The notes beneath the pieces are model-generated. The model worked only from the letters and a program-made list of their open reading frames with translations. It did not search any database and was not told where the DNA came from. Made by a program: the position numbers and the translations under genes. Of a DNA stretch of 64,000 bases, positions 33,600 to 42,262 are shown piece after piece (the stretch's first letter is position 1; each line of letters starts with the position of its first letter). The DNA is from Brevibacterium yomogidense. Its GTDB lineage: Bacteria; Actinomycetota; Actinomycetes; Actinomycetales; Brevibacteriaceae. The stretch lies in the NCBI RefSeq assembly GCF_900163715.1, contig NZ_FWFF01000001.1, forward strand, positions 558,001-622,000, read 5' to 3'.

Positions 33600-33899
33600 C
33601 CGGTCCTCCCCGCCACCGTGCGGCGGCGCGGGTCCGAACGACCTGCGTCTGTCGATCGGCGACCTCTGCGCTCAGCCTAACGACTGCGTTGAGAGGCGGG
33701 AAGAGCCGAATATGTCTTGATTGGAACGAATGGGATATCAGGCCAGGTCCTTGGGCCTGTCTGACTCGGCGGTGCTGCCGGATCGACCGGCACCACCAGC
33801 CGACTTGCCAGCCGACTTGCCGGCTGGCCCGCCAACCGGCACAGCCAGCCGACCTGCCAACCGACCCAGTGGCCCCGGTCATGCCGATGGCCGGCGACC

Positions 33900-35000
33900 T
33901 CAGTTCTGCCGGTAGTGGGCCAGCTTGTCCTCATCGATGCCCGCGCCCACGCCCGGCTCGTCCCGGACGAAGATCCTGCCGTCGGTGATCGTGATCGGGT
34001 CGGCGAGCAGGTCGTCTGACATGTCGAGGAAGTTCGACAGCTCGCCGGCGCGCGCGGACGTCGCGCGGTGCGCGGCGCCGAACGTCACCGTCGCGATCGA
34101 CCCCACCTGGGTGTCGATCTGGTTGCCCATCGTGACGTCGACGCCCAGTCCCGTGCAGAGGCCGAGGATCTCCTTCGCCTCGGTGAAGCCCGACCGTGCC
34201 GTCTTGATGCAGATCGCCGTGCAGCCGCCGGACAGCAGTTCGCGTGAGGCGTCGCCGGCGGTGGGCACGGACTCATCGCCGACGACGGGGATCGGAGACT
34301 GCTCGACCAGGCGACGGCGCCCCATGGCCTCCTTCGCGTCGTTGGGCTCCTCGAGGAGGGTCAGGCCCAGGCCGTCGGTGCGGCGCAGCACCTCCATCGC
34401 CTCGTTCGCGGTCCAGCCGCGGTTCGCGTCGAGGTAGATCTCGACGTCGTCGCCCAGGCCGGCGCGCAGCACTTCGCAGGCTTCGATGTCGAGGCCCAGC
34501 GGGCGGCGACCGACCTTGAGCTTGAACGTCGTGATCCCGTACTCCTCGCCGAACCGCAGGGCTTCGTCGAGCAGTTCCTGCGCGGGCTTGAACCCGAGCA
34601 TGTGGCTCACGCGCATCGAGTCCGTCCAGCCGCCCAGCAGCTTGTGGACAGGTGTGCCGAGGGACGTGCCGGCGATGTCCCACAGCGCGATGTCGACCGC
34701 GCCCTTCGCCACCTGGTTGTGGATCGTCCGCTGCATGACCGCGTGGATCTTCTCGCGGTCGAGGGGGTCCATCCCGATGATGTGCGGTGCGAACACGTTC
34801 TCGACGACCTCGACGATGGAGGTCTGGGTCTCGCCGTACGTGTAGGGCCGAGGCGGTGCGTCGGCAGTGCCCACGACCCCCTCATCGGTGTGGATGCGGA
34901 TGAGGACGTGGTCGGCCGTGTGCACCTCGCCCGAGGCGAACTTCAGCGGGTGCGTGTACGGGATCGCGTACGGGACGGCTTCGAGGGCGGTGATCTTCAT
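33900..35000 (-). CDS. catB: Muconate cycloisomerase
   Basis: Converts cis,cis-muconate to muconolactone in the catechol branch of the beta-ketoadipate pathway. The 366 residues carry the enolase-superfamily MLE residues: K160-x-K162 in FKLKVG (K162 the base), D191 in YLDANRG, E217 in LLEEPN, D242 in GDES and K266 in ICIKTARSG. Length is normal. GGAGG lies 4 bases before ATG 35000, and its ATGA overlaps the stop of the truncated LysR-type frame upstream. It is divergent from catC. Chloromuconate cycloisomerases are similar, so strict specificity cannot be read. Confidence 0.92.
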   Translation of the reverse strand: MKITALEAVPYAIPYTHPLKFASGEVHTADHVLIRIHTDEGVVGTADAPPRPYTYGETQTSIVEVVENVFAPHIIGMDPLDREKIHAVMQRTIHNQVAKGAVDIALWDIAGTSLGTPVHKLLGGWTDSMRVSHMLGFKPAQELLDEALRFGEEYGITTFKLKVGRRPLGLDIEACEVLRAGLGDDVEIYLDANRGWTANEAMEVLRRTDGLGLTLLEEPNDAKEAMGRRRLVEQSPIPVVGDESVPTAGDASRELLSGGCTAICIKTARSGFTEAKEILGLCTGLGVDVTMGNQIDTQVGSIATVTFGAAHRATSARAGELSNFLDMSDDLLADPITITDGRIFVRDEPGVGAGIDEDKLAHYRQN

Positions 35001-35304
35001 GGGGCCTCCGTGGGCTCGGGATCGGATGCGGTGGTCGGGTGAGGGGCGGCCGCCGAGGCGGTGGCTGGGCCGCCGGCCGCGGCCTCGGTCGTGGTGGGCC
35101 GGGAGCGGGCCGAGGCCGGCGGCCCGCCTCCGTGAGGTCCACGCGGCGGGTGGTCCGCTCGAACAGCCGGGTCCCCAGCTCCGCTTCGAGCTGCTTGATC
35201 TGCTGCGACAGGGGCGGCTGCGCCATATGGAGCTTCTCCGCTGCGCGTCCGAAGTGGCGCTCCTCGGCGACGGCGAGGAAGTAGCGCAGGTGCCGCAGTT
35301 CCAT
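34997..35304 (-). pseudogene. Truncated LysR-type regulator (DNA-binding domain only)
   Basis: ATG 35304 has GAGGAGG upstream and starts a clear LysR helix-turn-helix domain: [40 protein letters not shown] and [15 protein letters not shown]. After residue 61 family similarity stops. In that frame only Pro/Arg sequence follows and runs into catB. In the neighbouring frame an Ala/Pro/Thr tail of about 40 residues ends at 34997 in an ATGA overlap with catB. A deletion and a frameshift near 35120 would explain this. The roughly 200-residue effector domain expected of a CatR/BenM-like protein is absent, so it is a relic or a minimal DNA-binding protein. Confidence 0.7.
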
Positions 35305-35375
35305 GGGGCCTCCTCGTCGGTGTGTCGCCATGTCGCCGTGTCGTCGGTGCTTCGCCGTGCTGGGATCTGGGGCTC

Positions 35376-35404
35376 AGCGTACGGGCGACCGCCAGCGGTG
35401 GGAA
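35376..35404 (-). promoter_or_regulatory. Promoter toward the LysR fragment and catB
   Basis: TTCCCA (35404-35399) and TACGCT (35381-35376) are 17 bases apart on the minus strand, about 70 bases upstream of the LysR ATG. Confidence 0.4.
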
Positions 35405-35423
35405 GGACTGGTTTCCGCTCGAA

Positions 35424-35442
35424 TGAGAGCTTCTGGGTCTCA
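35424..35442. promoter_or_regulatory. Inverted repeat between the catB and catC promoters
   Basis: TGAGA and TCTCA flank 9 bases between the two divergent promoters, where a LysR-type activator would be expected to bind. Only symmetry and position support it. Confidence 0.35.
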
Positions 35443-35461
35443 GTCCATCGGAAAGGGATAC

Positions 35462-35490
35462 TTCAGCCTCTTGATGTGGGAGCCTACTGT
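35462..35490 (+). promoter_or_regulatory. Promoter of catC
   Basis: TTCAGC (35462-35467) and TACTGT (35485-35490) are 17 bases apart; transcription would start near 35497, leaving a 60-base leader filled by a direct repeat. Confidence 0.4.
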
Positions 35491-35500
35491 GAGCACACCT

Positions 35501-35541
35501 GGCATGACCTGCAGACCGATGGCATGACATGCAGTACCGAT
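35501..35541 (+). repeat. Imperfect 20-bp tandem repeat in the catC leader
   Basis: 35501-35520 and 35521-35541 both read GGCATGAC, one base, TGCAG, then ACCGAT, differing by one substitution and one inserted base. They lie between the predicted transcript start and the ribosome site of catC, so they could bind a regulator below the promoter or shape the leader RNA. Confidence 0.6.
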
Positions 35542-35557
35542 CGGAAGGACTGAGACG

Positions 35558-35851
35558 ATGCTGTTCCTCGCACGGATGGATGTGGCGTTCCCGGAGAGCA
35601 TGGACGCGGAGACCCGCGCGGATTTCCAGGCTCGGGAGAAGGAGTACTCCAGTGATCTGCAGCGCCGCGGGATCATGAAGGGGATCTGGCGGGTGGTCGG
35701 CGAGTACGCGAACCACTCGATCTACGAGGTCGACTCGAACGACCAGCTCCACGAGGTCTTCGCCGGGTTCCCGATGTTCCCCTACATGAAGGTGCAGGTC
35801 ACCCCGCTGGCGAAGCACCCCAACGCGACGACGGACGACTTCTTCGGCTGA
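35558..35851 (+). CDS. catC: Muconolactone delta-isomerase
   Basis: Isomerises muconolactone to beta-ketoadipate enol-lactone. The 97 residues match the small decameric family in length and sequence: MLFLARMDVAFP, REKEYSSDLQRRGIMKGIWRVVGEYANHSIYEVDSNDQLHE and FPMFPYMKVQVTPLAKHPN. AAGGA lies about 9 bases before the ATG. It is transcribed away from catB, and catA is not adjacent. The enol-lactone hydrolase activity needed next is encoded at 54457 (pcaL). Confidence 0.94.
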   Translation: MLFLARMDVAFPESMDAETRADFQAREKEYSSDLQRRGIMKGIWRVVGEYANHSIYEVDSNDQLHEVFAGFPMFPYMKVQVTPLAKHPNATTDDFFG

Positions 35852-35914
35852 GTGCGGCTTCTGCCCGGGACGCACCCGCGTCCGGAAAGCTGCCGCGTCT
35901 GGGATGCTGTGAGC

Positions 35915-36439
35915 ATGGATGATGCGCCCACCCCAGCAGGCACCTCGGCGGCGGTTCCGAGCGACGGCCCGGCGGGCAGCGCTCCGACGGTCGCCGCGTA
36001 CCTCGCGGTCGCCGACGAGGCGTTCGACGGGATCGAGGCGGTCCTCGCCCTGCTCGACGACGACTCGGTGAACCGGACTCCGCTGCCGGGCACCGTGAAC
36101 ACGGTGTTCGCCCTGATGACCCACGTGCACGGGATGGCCTGCTACTGGGGCGGCTCGCTGATCGCGGGGGAGCGGAACCCGCGCGACCGCGCGTCGGAGT
36201 TCCGCTCCCGCGGCACCGTCGCCGAGGCCCGGGACCTCCTCGACGATCTGCGCACCCGCCTGCCCGGCTGGGTCGACATCGCGTGCACCGAGGGGGTCCG
36301 CGACCCGCACGCCGCGGGCACGAGCCGCAGCGACGCCGCGGACGTCACCGCGGAATGGGCTCTGCAGCACCTCTTCCACGAGATCGCCCAGCACTCGGGT
36401 CACATGGAGATCTGCCGCGATCTCGTCCTCGCCGACTGA
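35915..36439 (+). CDS. DinB-superfamily (DUF664-type) protein
   Basis: 174 residues with the four-helix DinB fold. Metal-binding histidines are visible in MTHVHGMACYWGGSL and HEIAQHSGHMEICRDLV. Actinobacterial DUF664 proteins are often mycothiol-dependent transferases of unknown substrate. The first 25 residues are Pro/Ala-rich. The start is ATG 35915, six bases after a GATGCT -10-like box; an in-frame ATG upstream would lie before that box. It may be co-transcribed with catC but has its own probable start. Confidence 0.8.
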   Translation: MDDAPTPAGTSAAVPSDGPAGSAPTVAAYLAVADEAFDGIEAVLALLDDDSVNRTPLPGTVNTVFALMTHVHGMACYWGGSLIAGERNPRDRASEFRSRGTVAEARDLLDDLRTRLPGWVDIACTEGVRDPHAAGTSRSDAADVTAEWALQHLFHEIAQHSGHMEICRDLVLAD

Positions 36440-36553
36440 CGCATCCGGAGCCCCCGTCTGAAGAGGGGACGCCCTCCTGCCAAGCCTCCTCGTCCTGTTC
36501 TGCCAAGCTCTCCCGCCCTGTCCTGTCCCGCTTCTGCGACTGCCCTCTCACCC

Positions 36554-36583
36554 TTGTTCCCACAATGTACGATCTGGTACGTT
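36554..36583 (+). promoter_or_regulatory. quiC promoter with 20-bp operator
   Basis: TTGTTC (36554-36559) and TACGTT (36578-36583) are 18 bases apart, and ATG 36590 follows after 6 bases (leaderless). The operator AATGTAC-N6-GTACGTT occupies 36564-36583, between -35 and -10 and including the -10. The same operator lies at 38449-38468 in the same relation to the dctQ promoter. Confidence 0.7.
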
Positions 36584-36589
36584 AATTGC

Positions 36590-38410
36590 ATGAGAACGTC
36601 GGTGGCGACGGTCTGCCTGTCCGGTGGCCTGGTGGAGAAGCTCCATGCCTGCGCATCCGCGGGCTTCGACGGTGTGGAGATCATGGACGCCGATCTCGTG
36701 GCCGCATATGAGTCTCCCGAGGAGATCCGCACCCTCTGCGAGCGCCTGGGCCTGAGCATCGACATGTATCAGCCGTTCCGTGACGTGGAGGGCGTCGACG
36801 AGGACACGTTCGCCGACAACCTGCGGCGTGCCGAAGCCAAGTTCGATGTCATGGAGCGCCTCGGCACCGATCTCATCCTCCTGTGCAGCAACGCCGGCAC
36901 CGCCACGATCGACGACGATGATCTGGCCGCCGACCAGCTCGGCCGGCTCGCCGACCTCGCGGCGCAGCGCGGGATCCGCATCGCCTACGAGGCGCTGGCG
37001 TGGGGACGGTTCGTCGATGACTACCGGCATGCATGGCGCATCGTGCAGCGAGCCGACCGCCCCAACCTCGGCGTCTGCCTCGACAGCTTCCACATCCTCA
37101 GCCGCGGACACGACCCCGCGGCGATCGAGGAGATCCCCGGCGAGAAGATCTTCTTCCTGCAGCTGGCCGACGCCCCCGCGCTCGACATGGACGTCCTGCA
37201 GTGGAGCCGCCACCATCGCCTGTTCCCCGGCGAGGGCGACTTCGACCTCACCGGGTTCCTGGGCCACGTGCTGCGGGCCGGATATGCGGGCCCGCTCTCG
37301 CTGGAGGTCTTCAACGACACCTTCCGCCAGACCGCGGTGTTCCGCACCGCAGCCCATGCGCGCCGATCCCTGACCTGGCTCGCGGACCGCACGGCACTCG
37401 CGGAGCGCCGCGACGCCGGCCGCCTCCTGGACGCGCAGCACGCGCACGGCGTCGACTTCGTCGAGATCTCCGGCGACGATCTGCACGACCTCGACCAGCT
37501 GCTCGATCAGCTCGGGTTCGCATTCCGCGGTCGTCACCGCTCGAAGCCGGTGCGACTGTGGACCGCCGGCGGTGCGCGCATCATCCTGAATGAGCAGCTG
37601 CGCCTGGAGTCCCCGCGGCTCACCGGGTTCGGCCTCACGGTCGACGATGCGGCGCAGGCCTCACGGCGCGCGGGATCGCTCGGTGCGGACCCCGTCTATC
37701 GCCGCACGTATCGCGATGAGGTCGAACTGCGCGCCGTCGCATCCCCCGATGGCACCGAGGTGTACTGGAACGACGACGATCCGGAGACGGGGTGGGTCTC
37801 CGAGTTCGAGGGCGGGACCGCCGTCGCCGCCTTCACCGGCGACATCGACCACATCAACCTGAGCTGGGCGTGGCAGGACTTCGATGAGGCCGTGCTCTTC
37901 ATGCGCAGCGTCGTCGCCCTGGACGCCGAACCCGTCGCCGAGGTGCCGGGTCCGCGCGGGCTGGTGCGCAGCCAGGTGATGCGCTCACCGGATCGCGTCG
38001 TGCGACTGCCGATGAACCTCGCGCCGCCGACCGCGCCCGTTCCCCACAGGCACATCGCCGTGCGCGTCGAGGATGCTGTGGCAGTGGCGCGCGCGGCGCA
38101 CGCGAAGGGCCTCGGATTCCTTCCCGTGCCGCACAACTACTACGACGACCTGCAGGCGCGGTTCGCGCTCGATGCCGATCTGTTCGAGACGCTGCAGAGC
38201 CTCGACCTGCTCTACGACCGCGATGCGGGCGGGGAGTTCATCCACTTCTACACGCCGACCCACGGCGGGGTGTTCCTCGAGATCGTCGAGCGGCGCGGCG
38301 GGTACGACGGCTACGGCGCCCCTAACGCTCCGGTGCGGCTGTCGGCTCAGCGACAGGTCAGCACATGGACGGACGCGCACGGATCCGGCACACCTGCAGA
38401 GCGCACATGA
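36590..38410 (+). CDS. quiC: 3-dehydroshikimate dehydratase fused to a VOC/HPPD-like domain (QuiC type)
   Basis: 606 residues. Residues 1-270 are a sugar-phosphate isomerase/epimerase TIM barrel (GFDGVEIMDADLVAAYESPEE, IRIAYEALAWGRF, NLGVCLDSFHILSRGHDP, FFLQLADAP, PLSLEVFND) with Glu, Asp and His metal ligands. Residues 290-600 hold two VOC repeats like 4-hydroxyphenylpyruvate dioxygenase (HGVDFVEISGDD, then GGVFLEIVERRGGYDGYG). This two-domain form is the QuiC/AsbF-like dehydratase of Pseudomonas and Corynebacterium, making protocatechuate from 3-dehydroshikimate. It is transcribed from its own leaderless promoter, 97 bases before the TRAP operon. Confidence 0.88.
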   Translation: MRTSVATVCLSGGLVEKLHACASAGFDGVEIMDADLVAAYESPEEIRTLCERLGLSIDMYQPFRDVEGVDEDTFADNLRRAEAKFDVMERLGTDLILLCSNAGTATIDDDDLAADQLGRLADLAAQRGIRIAYEALAWGRFVDDYRHAWRIVQRADRPNLGVCLDSFHILSRGHDPAAIEEIPGEKIFFLQLADAPALDMDVLQWSRHHRLFPGEGDFDLTGFLGHVLRAGYAGPLSLEVFNDTFRQTAVFRTAAHARRSLTWLADRTALAERRDAGRLLDAQHAHGVDFVEISGDDLHDLDQLLDQLGFAFRGRHRSKPVRLWTAGGARIILNEQLRLESPRLTGFGLTVDDAAQASRRAGSLGADPVYRRTYRDEVELRAVASPDGTEVYWNDDDPETGWVSEFEGGTAVAAFTGDIDHINLSWAWQDFDEAVLFMRSVVALDAEPVAEVPGPRGLVRSQVMRSPDRVVRLPMNLAPPTAPVPHRHIAVRVEDAVAVARAAHAKGLGFLPVPHNYYDDLQARFALDADLFETLQSLDLLYDRDAGGEFIHFYTPTHGGVFLEIVERRGGYDGYGAPNAPVRLSAQRQVSTWTDAHGSGTPAERT

Positions 38411-38438
38411 GCCGGCCGTCTCATAATCGGGGCCGAGC

Positions 38439-38468
38439 TTGATCTCCGAATGTACTATCCGGTACGTT
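38439..38468 (+). promoter_or_regulatory. dctQ operon promoter with the same 20-bp operator
   Basis: TTGATC (38439-38444) and TACGTT (38463-38468) are 18 bases apart. AATGTAC-TATCCG-GTACGTT (38449-38468) repeats the quiC operator, with 14 of 14 arm bases identical. The start would lie near 38475, 30 bases before dctQ. Confidence 0.7.
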
Positions 38469-38506
38469 CGTCCCCACTCACTTCACAGGACCGACAAGGA
38501 CGTCGC

Positions 38507-39049
38507 ATGACAGACTCCCCGGCGCATCGCACGAAGCCGTTCTGGCAACCGCTCGTGCGCGTGCTCACCGCCATCGAGGTCGCGATCGGCGTCCTCTGCA
38601 TCCTCGCGATCCTGGTGCTCGTCTTCTTCCAGGCCGTGCAGCGCTACCTGCCGATCGAACAGGTGGCCTGGACGGGTGAGGTGTCGCGCTTCGCGCTGGT
38701 CTGGCTCACCTTCTCCGCCGCTGGCATCCTCATCACGACACGGGGACACATCGCCCTGGAGATCGTCGATGCGGCCCGCAGCCGGCTGTTCGTGCGCATC
38801 GTGCAGTCCGGCGCGATGCTCATCGTGGCCGCGGTCGCGATCATGCTCGTCGTCGAGGCCCTCGCACTGATCGACTCGCAGGGCATCCTGAAGTCCGCCG
38901 TCCTGCGGATCCCCATGTCGTGGGTCTACATCCCCGTCCTGATCGGCGTCGTCTCGACTGCGATCCGGTCGCTCATCCAGGCCGTGCAGATCGCGGTGAC
39001 CGGACCGGTCTTCTCCGAGTTCGACGACGACGCGGAGGTCGCCCCATGA
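38507..39049 (+). CDS. dctQ: TRAP transporter small permease subunit
   Basis: 180 residues, four membrane helices (AIGVLCILAILVLVFFQAVQRYL, FALVWLTFSAAGILI, AMLIVAAVAIMLVVEALALI, WVYIPVLIGVVSTAIRSLI), with the DctQ landmark WTGEVSRFALVWLTF. It pairs with DctM and the binding protein DctP to take up organic acids using ion gradients. AAGGA lies 7 bases before ATG 38507. First gene of a six-gene operon whose members all overlap by 4 bases. Confidence 0.9.
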   Translation: MTDSPAHRTKPFWQPLVRVLTAIEVAIGVLCILAILVLVFFQAVQRYLPIEQVAWTGEVSRFALVWLTFSAAGILITTRGHIALEIVDAARSRLFVRIVQSGAMLIVAAVAIMLVVEALALIDSQGILKSAVLRIPMSWVYIPVLIGVVSTAIRSLIQAVQIAVTGPVFSEFDDDAEVAP

Positions 39050-40320
39050 TGCTCGTGCTGCTCGTCGTCGCGATCGCGGTGCTGCTCGTCCTCCGCGTCC
39101 CCGTCGCCTTCGCCTTCCTCGGCCCGTCGATCGTCTACATGTGGGCGAACGGCAATTCGACCGGCAACGCGCTGCGTGAGGTGTTCAACGCGGCGGACAG
39201 CTTCCCGCTGCTCGCTGTGCCGCTCTTCGTCCTGCTCGGCTCACTCGCCAACCGTGCGGGCATCGCCGACAGTCTCTTCCGCTTCGCCCTCGCCGTCCTG
39301 GCGCGTGTGCGCGGGTCGCTCGGCTACGTCTCGATCGGGACGAGCGTCGGCTTCAGCTGGATGAGCGGCTCGGCCGTCGCAGACGCCGCCGCGCTCGGCA
39401 AGGTGCAGATCCCCGCGATGATCCGCGAGGGATACGGACGGCGCTTCGCGACGGGAGTGTCGGCATCCTCGTCGCTCATCGCACCCGTCATGCCGCCGTC
39501 GATCCCCGCCGTCATCTATTCGGGTCTCGCCGCCGTGTCGACGGGCGCGCTGTTCGCCGCCTCGGTCATCCCGGCGATCGCGATGGCCATCGGGCTGTGC
39601 ATCGTCGTGGCGGTGCTCGTCTCGCGCAACCCGAGGATCCAGAAGGGCGAGTTCGACAAGGCGGAGGTGCTCGCCTCGATCAGAGGCGTCATCCTGCCGA
39701 TGTTCACACCGGTCATCATCCTCGGCGGCATCCTCGGTGGTCTCTTCACGCCGACGGAGGCCGCAGCCGTCGCCGTCGCCTACATCATCCTCGTGGGCGT
39801 GATGCGCCGCTCGCTGACGTGGAGGGGGTTCCTCGAGGCGGTCAAGGAATCGGCCGTCACCACCGCGTCGATCATGATCATCGTCGCGTCGGCGTCGCTG
39901 CTGGGCTACATCCTCGCGCGTGAGCGCGTGCCGCAGATCATGACCGAGGCGATGTTCTCGATCAGCGACAGTCCCACGGTCTTCCTGTTCCTCGTCGTCC
40001 TCCTGTGCCTCGTGCTCGGCACCGTGATCGACGCGACTGCGCTCCTCGTGCTGATCGTGCCGATCCTCGTGCCGATCGCGAACACGTACGGCGTCGATCC
40101 CATCACTCTCGGCGTGATCACGATCATCGCGCTCATGATCGGCCTGCTGACACCGCCCGTGGGCACTGTGCTGTTCGTGACCGCCTCGGTCTCCCGCTCG
40201 CGCATCGGCGACGTCTTCCGCGGGACGCTTCCGTTCACCATCCCGTTCCTCATCGTCGTCGCGCTCGCGATCGCCTTCCCGGAGATGATCACGTGGATGC
40301 CGGAGGTGTTCGGCCTGTGA
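39046..40320 (+). CDS. dctM: TRAP transporter large permease subunit
   Basis: 424 residues with about 12 membrane segments and the DctM signatures PLLAVPLFVLLGSLANRAGI, GFSWMSGSAVADAAALGKV, IAPVMPPSIPAVIYSGL and GGLFTPTEAAAVAVAY. This is the ion-coupled channel of the TRAP system. It overlaps dctQ and aroE by 4 bases each. Confidence 0.93.
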   Translation: MMLVLLVVAIAVLLVLRVPVAFAFLGPSIVYMWANGNSTGNALREVFNAADSFPLLAVPLFVLLGSLANRAGIADSLFRFALAVLARVRGSLGYVSIGTSVGFSWMSGSAVADAAALGKVQIPAMIREGYGRRFATGVSASSSLIAPVMPPSIPAVIYSGLAAVSTGALFAASVIPAIAMAIGLCIVVAVLVSRNPRIQKGEFDKAEVLASIRGVILPMFTPVIILGGILGGLFTPTEAAAVAVAYIILVGVMRRSLTWRGFLEAVKESAVTTASIMIIVASASLLGYILARERVPQIMTEAMFSISDSPTVFLFLVVLLCLVLGTVIDATALLVLIVPILVPIANTYGVDPITLGVITIIALMIGLLTPPVGTVLFVTASVSRSRIGDVFRGTLPFTIPFLIVVALAIAFPEMITWMPEVFGL

Positions 40321-41243
40321 CCGCAGCACCGTCTCTGAGAGCATCGCGTCGCGCCGTGCTCGTGGGCCTCATCGGCCAGGGCGTGACACCGTCACTCACT
40401 CCGCCCATGCACGAGCTGGAGGGCGCGCGGCACGGCATGCACTACGTCTACCGCACGATCGAGACCGGGCGGTGCTCCCCGGAGAACCTCGCGCAGCTGC
40501 TGTGGGCGGCGCGCACGATGGGGTTCGACGGGCTCAACGTCACGCATCCGCTCAAGCAGGCGATCGTTCCGCTTCTCGACGAACTCGACACCAGTGCGTG
40601 CCGCGTCGGGGCCTGCAACACCGTGGTCTTCGACGGCGAGCGCGCGATCGGCCACAACACGGACGTCACCGGATTCGGCTCTGCATTCGACGTGTCCTTC
40701 GGAGACTCCCCTCGCGAGCGCGTCGTGATCGTCGGCGCGGGGGGTGCGGGATCTGCCGTGGCGAATGCGCTGGCCGAACGAGACATCGCTGAACTCGTGC
40801 TGGTCGACGTCGCCCGCGACCGTGCCCAGGAGTTGGCGGAGCAGGTCGCAGCGCTCACGCGGGGGTCCGTGCGAGGGGCATCGACTGATGCGCTGCCGGA
40901 GCTGCTCGCAGAGGCCGACGGCGTCGTGAACGCCACGCCGTTCGGCATGGCGGCACACCCTGGAATGGCCTTCGACCCTGTGCTTCTGCCCGAGGGCGCG
41001 TGGGTCGGCGACATCGTCTACCGCCCCACCGACACCGCTCTGCTCATGGCAGCGCGGGCACGGGGTCTGAAGACGATGTCCGGTCTCGGCATGGCGATGG
41101 GCCAGGCGGCCGACGCCTTCGAGATCTTCACCGGCGAACCCGCGGATCGGGACGCCATGACGCAGGACCTGAAGGAACTGGTCGTCGCTGAAGCGGCGTC
41201 GACCCCCGGCATGACCGGAAACCGAGGAGAGGAACACCCGTGA
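40317..41243 (+). CDS. aroE: Shikimate/quinate dehydrogenase family protein (AroE/QuiB-like)
   Basis: 308 residues. The N domain binds the hydroaromatic acid (NVTHPLKQ with catalytic Lys, GACNT, GHNTDVTGF with catalytic Asp). The C domain binds NAD(P) (VIVGAGGAGSAVANALAERD). C-terminal GLGMAMGQAADAFEIFTG is also AroE-like. Placement inside a TRAP operon next to quiC points to a catabolic enzyme oxidising shikimate or quinate to the 3-dehydro acids, not to the biosynthetic enzyme. GTG 40317 overlaps the dctM stop. Confidence 0.9.
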   Translation: MTAAPSLRASRRAVLVGLIGQGVTPSLTPPMHELEGARHGMHYVYRTIETGRCSPENLAQLLWAARTMGFDGLNVTHPLKQAIVPLLDELDTSACRVGACNTVVFDGERAIGHNTDVTGFGSAFDVSFGDSPRERVVIVGAGGAGSAVANALAERDIAELVLVDVARDRAQELAEQVAALTRGSVRGASTDALPELLAEADGVVNATPFGMAAHPGMAFDPVLLPEGAWVGDIVYRPTDTALLMAARARGLKTMSGLGMAMGQAADAFEIFTGEPADRDAMTQDLKELVVAEAASTPGMTGNRGEEHP

Positions 41244-42262
41244 TGAATGCACGAACCAGGCGAGCAGCGTGGGTCGCTATGGTCGCCGCACCGGCGCTGG
41301 TGCTGACCGGCTGCGGCGGCGGCGAGGCAGAGGGCGACGGCGGCCAAGGCGGCGATGTCGAGCTCACCTTCGCGACCAGCTACAACGAGGACCAGCCCCA
41401 GCACACCTGTGGGGCGACCGTCATCAAGGAGCAGATTGAGAGCGCTGACGTGGGGATCTCGGTCGAGATCTACCCCTCGAGCCAGCTCGGCGGCGACGCG
41501 GAGCGCATCGCGGCCGTGGCATCCGGCGACATCGACCTGGACATCCAGGGCGCCTCTGCGCTGGGCGCCGTGTACGAGCCCGTCTCAGTGCTCGACGCGG
41601 CCTACGCGTTCGACGATGCCGACCACCTCGCAGCCTTCGCCGCGAGCGACGAGGGCCAGCAGGTCTTCACCGACTTCGCAGACGAGACCGGTGTGAACAC
41701 GCTCGGCGTGTGGTCGGCCGGCGCCCGGCACTTCACCGCGAACAAGCCGATCCTCTCCCCGGAGGATCTCGAGGGTCAGCGCATCCGCTTCCCCGGATCG
41801 CCGCAGTACCTCCTCAATGCCCAGGCGCTCGGTGCGAGCGCGACCGAAGTGGCGTACGAGGAGCTCTACCTCGCCCTGCAGCAGGGCACGGTCGACGGCC
41901 AGGAGAACCCGATCACCAACATCGCCTCGCAGAACATGCAGGAGGTGCAGAGCGATCTCAGCCTGACGGAGCACCAGCTGAACACGAACCTCGTGCTCAT
42001 CGGGGAGGTCTGGGAGGAGTTCGACGCCGATCAGCAGCAGGTCGTCACCGATGCGGTCGCCATGGCGGTCGACGAGGTCACGGCCTGCGTCGACGAAGAG
42101 GACGCTGCCACGATCGAGGAGTGGGAGGCCGGCGACGAGTGGACCGTGCACCGCGACGTCGACGTGGACGCGTTCCGTGAGCAGGCTGTCAGCTGGTTCG
42201 AGGAGAACCTGGACGACGAGACGCTCTCCGTCTTCGAATCGATCCGCGCCACGGCCTCTTGA
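41240..42262 (+). CDS. dctP: TRAP substrate-binding lipoprotein
   Basis: 340 residues. A lipoprotein signal peptide ends in the lipobox LVLTGC (Cys25). The DctP fold follows (YPSSQLGGDAERIAAVASGDIDLDIQGASAL, LEGQRIRFPGSPQYLLNAQALGA, ELYLALQQGTVDGQENPITNI), including the Arg in IRFPGS expected to clamp a carboxylate. Substrate is probably quinate, shikimate or a relative, from gene order only. GTG 41240 has AGGAGAGG 7 bases upstream; ATG 41243 is almost as good. Confidence 0.92.
   Translation: MMNARTRRAAWVAMVAAPALVLTGCGGGEAEGDGGQGGDVELTFATSYNEDQPQHTCGATVIKEQIESADVGISVEIYPSSQLGGDAERIAAVASGDIDLDIQGASALGAVYEPVSVLDAAYAFDDADHLAAFAASDEGQQVFTDFADETGVNTLGVWSAGARHFTANKPILSPEDLEGQRIRFPGSPQYLLNAQALGASATEVAYEELYLALQQGTVDGQENPITNIASQNMQEVQSDLSLTEHQLNTNLVLIGEVWEEFDADQQQVVTDAVAMAVDEVTACVDEEDAATIEEWEAGDEWTVHRDVDVDAFREQAVSWFEENLDDETLSVFESIRATAS

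Noticed and set aside
33182..33988. 268-codon open frame through the repeat-rich region before catB
   Set aside because: It consists of Arg/Pro/His/Cys repeats from the tandem repeats and runs antisense into catB; not coding-like.
34997..36403. Long minus-strand frame across the LysR fragment, catC and the DinB gene
   Set aside because: Antisense shadow of catC and the DinB gene; only its last part may be read as the tail of the truncated LysR protein.
40317..41243. Biosynthetic shikimate dehydrogenase of the chorismate pathway
   Set aside because: Embedded in a TRAP catabolic operon beside quiC; a catabolic role is more likely, though sequence alone cannot exclude the other.
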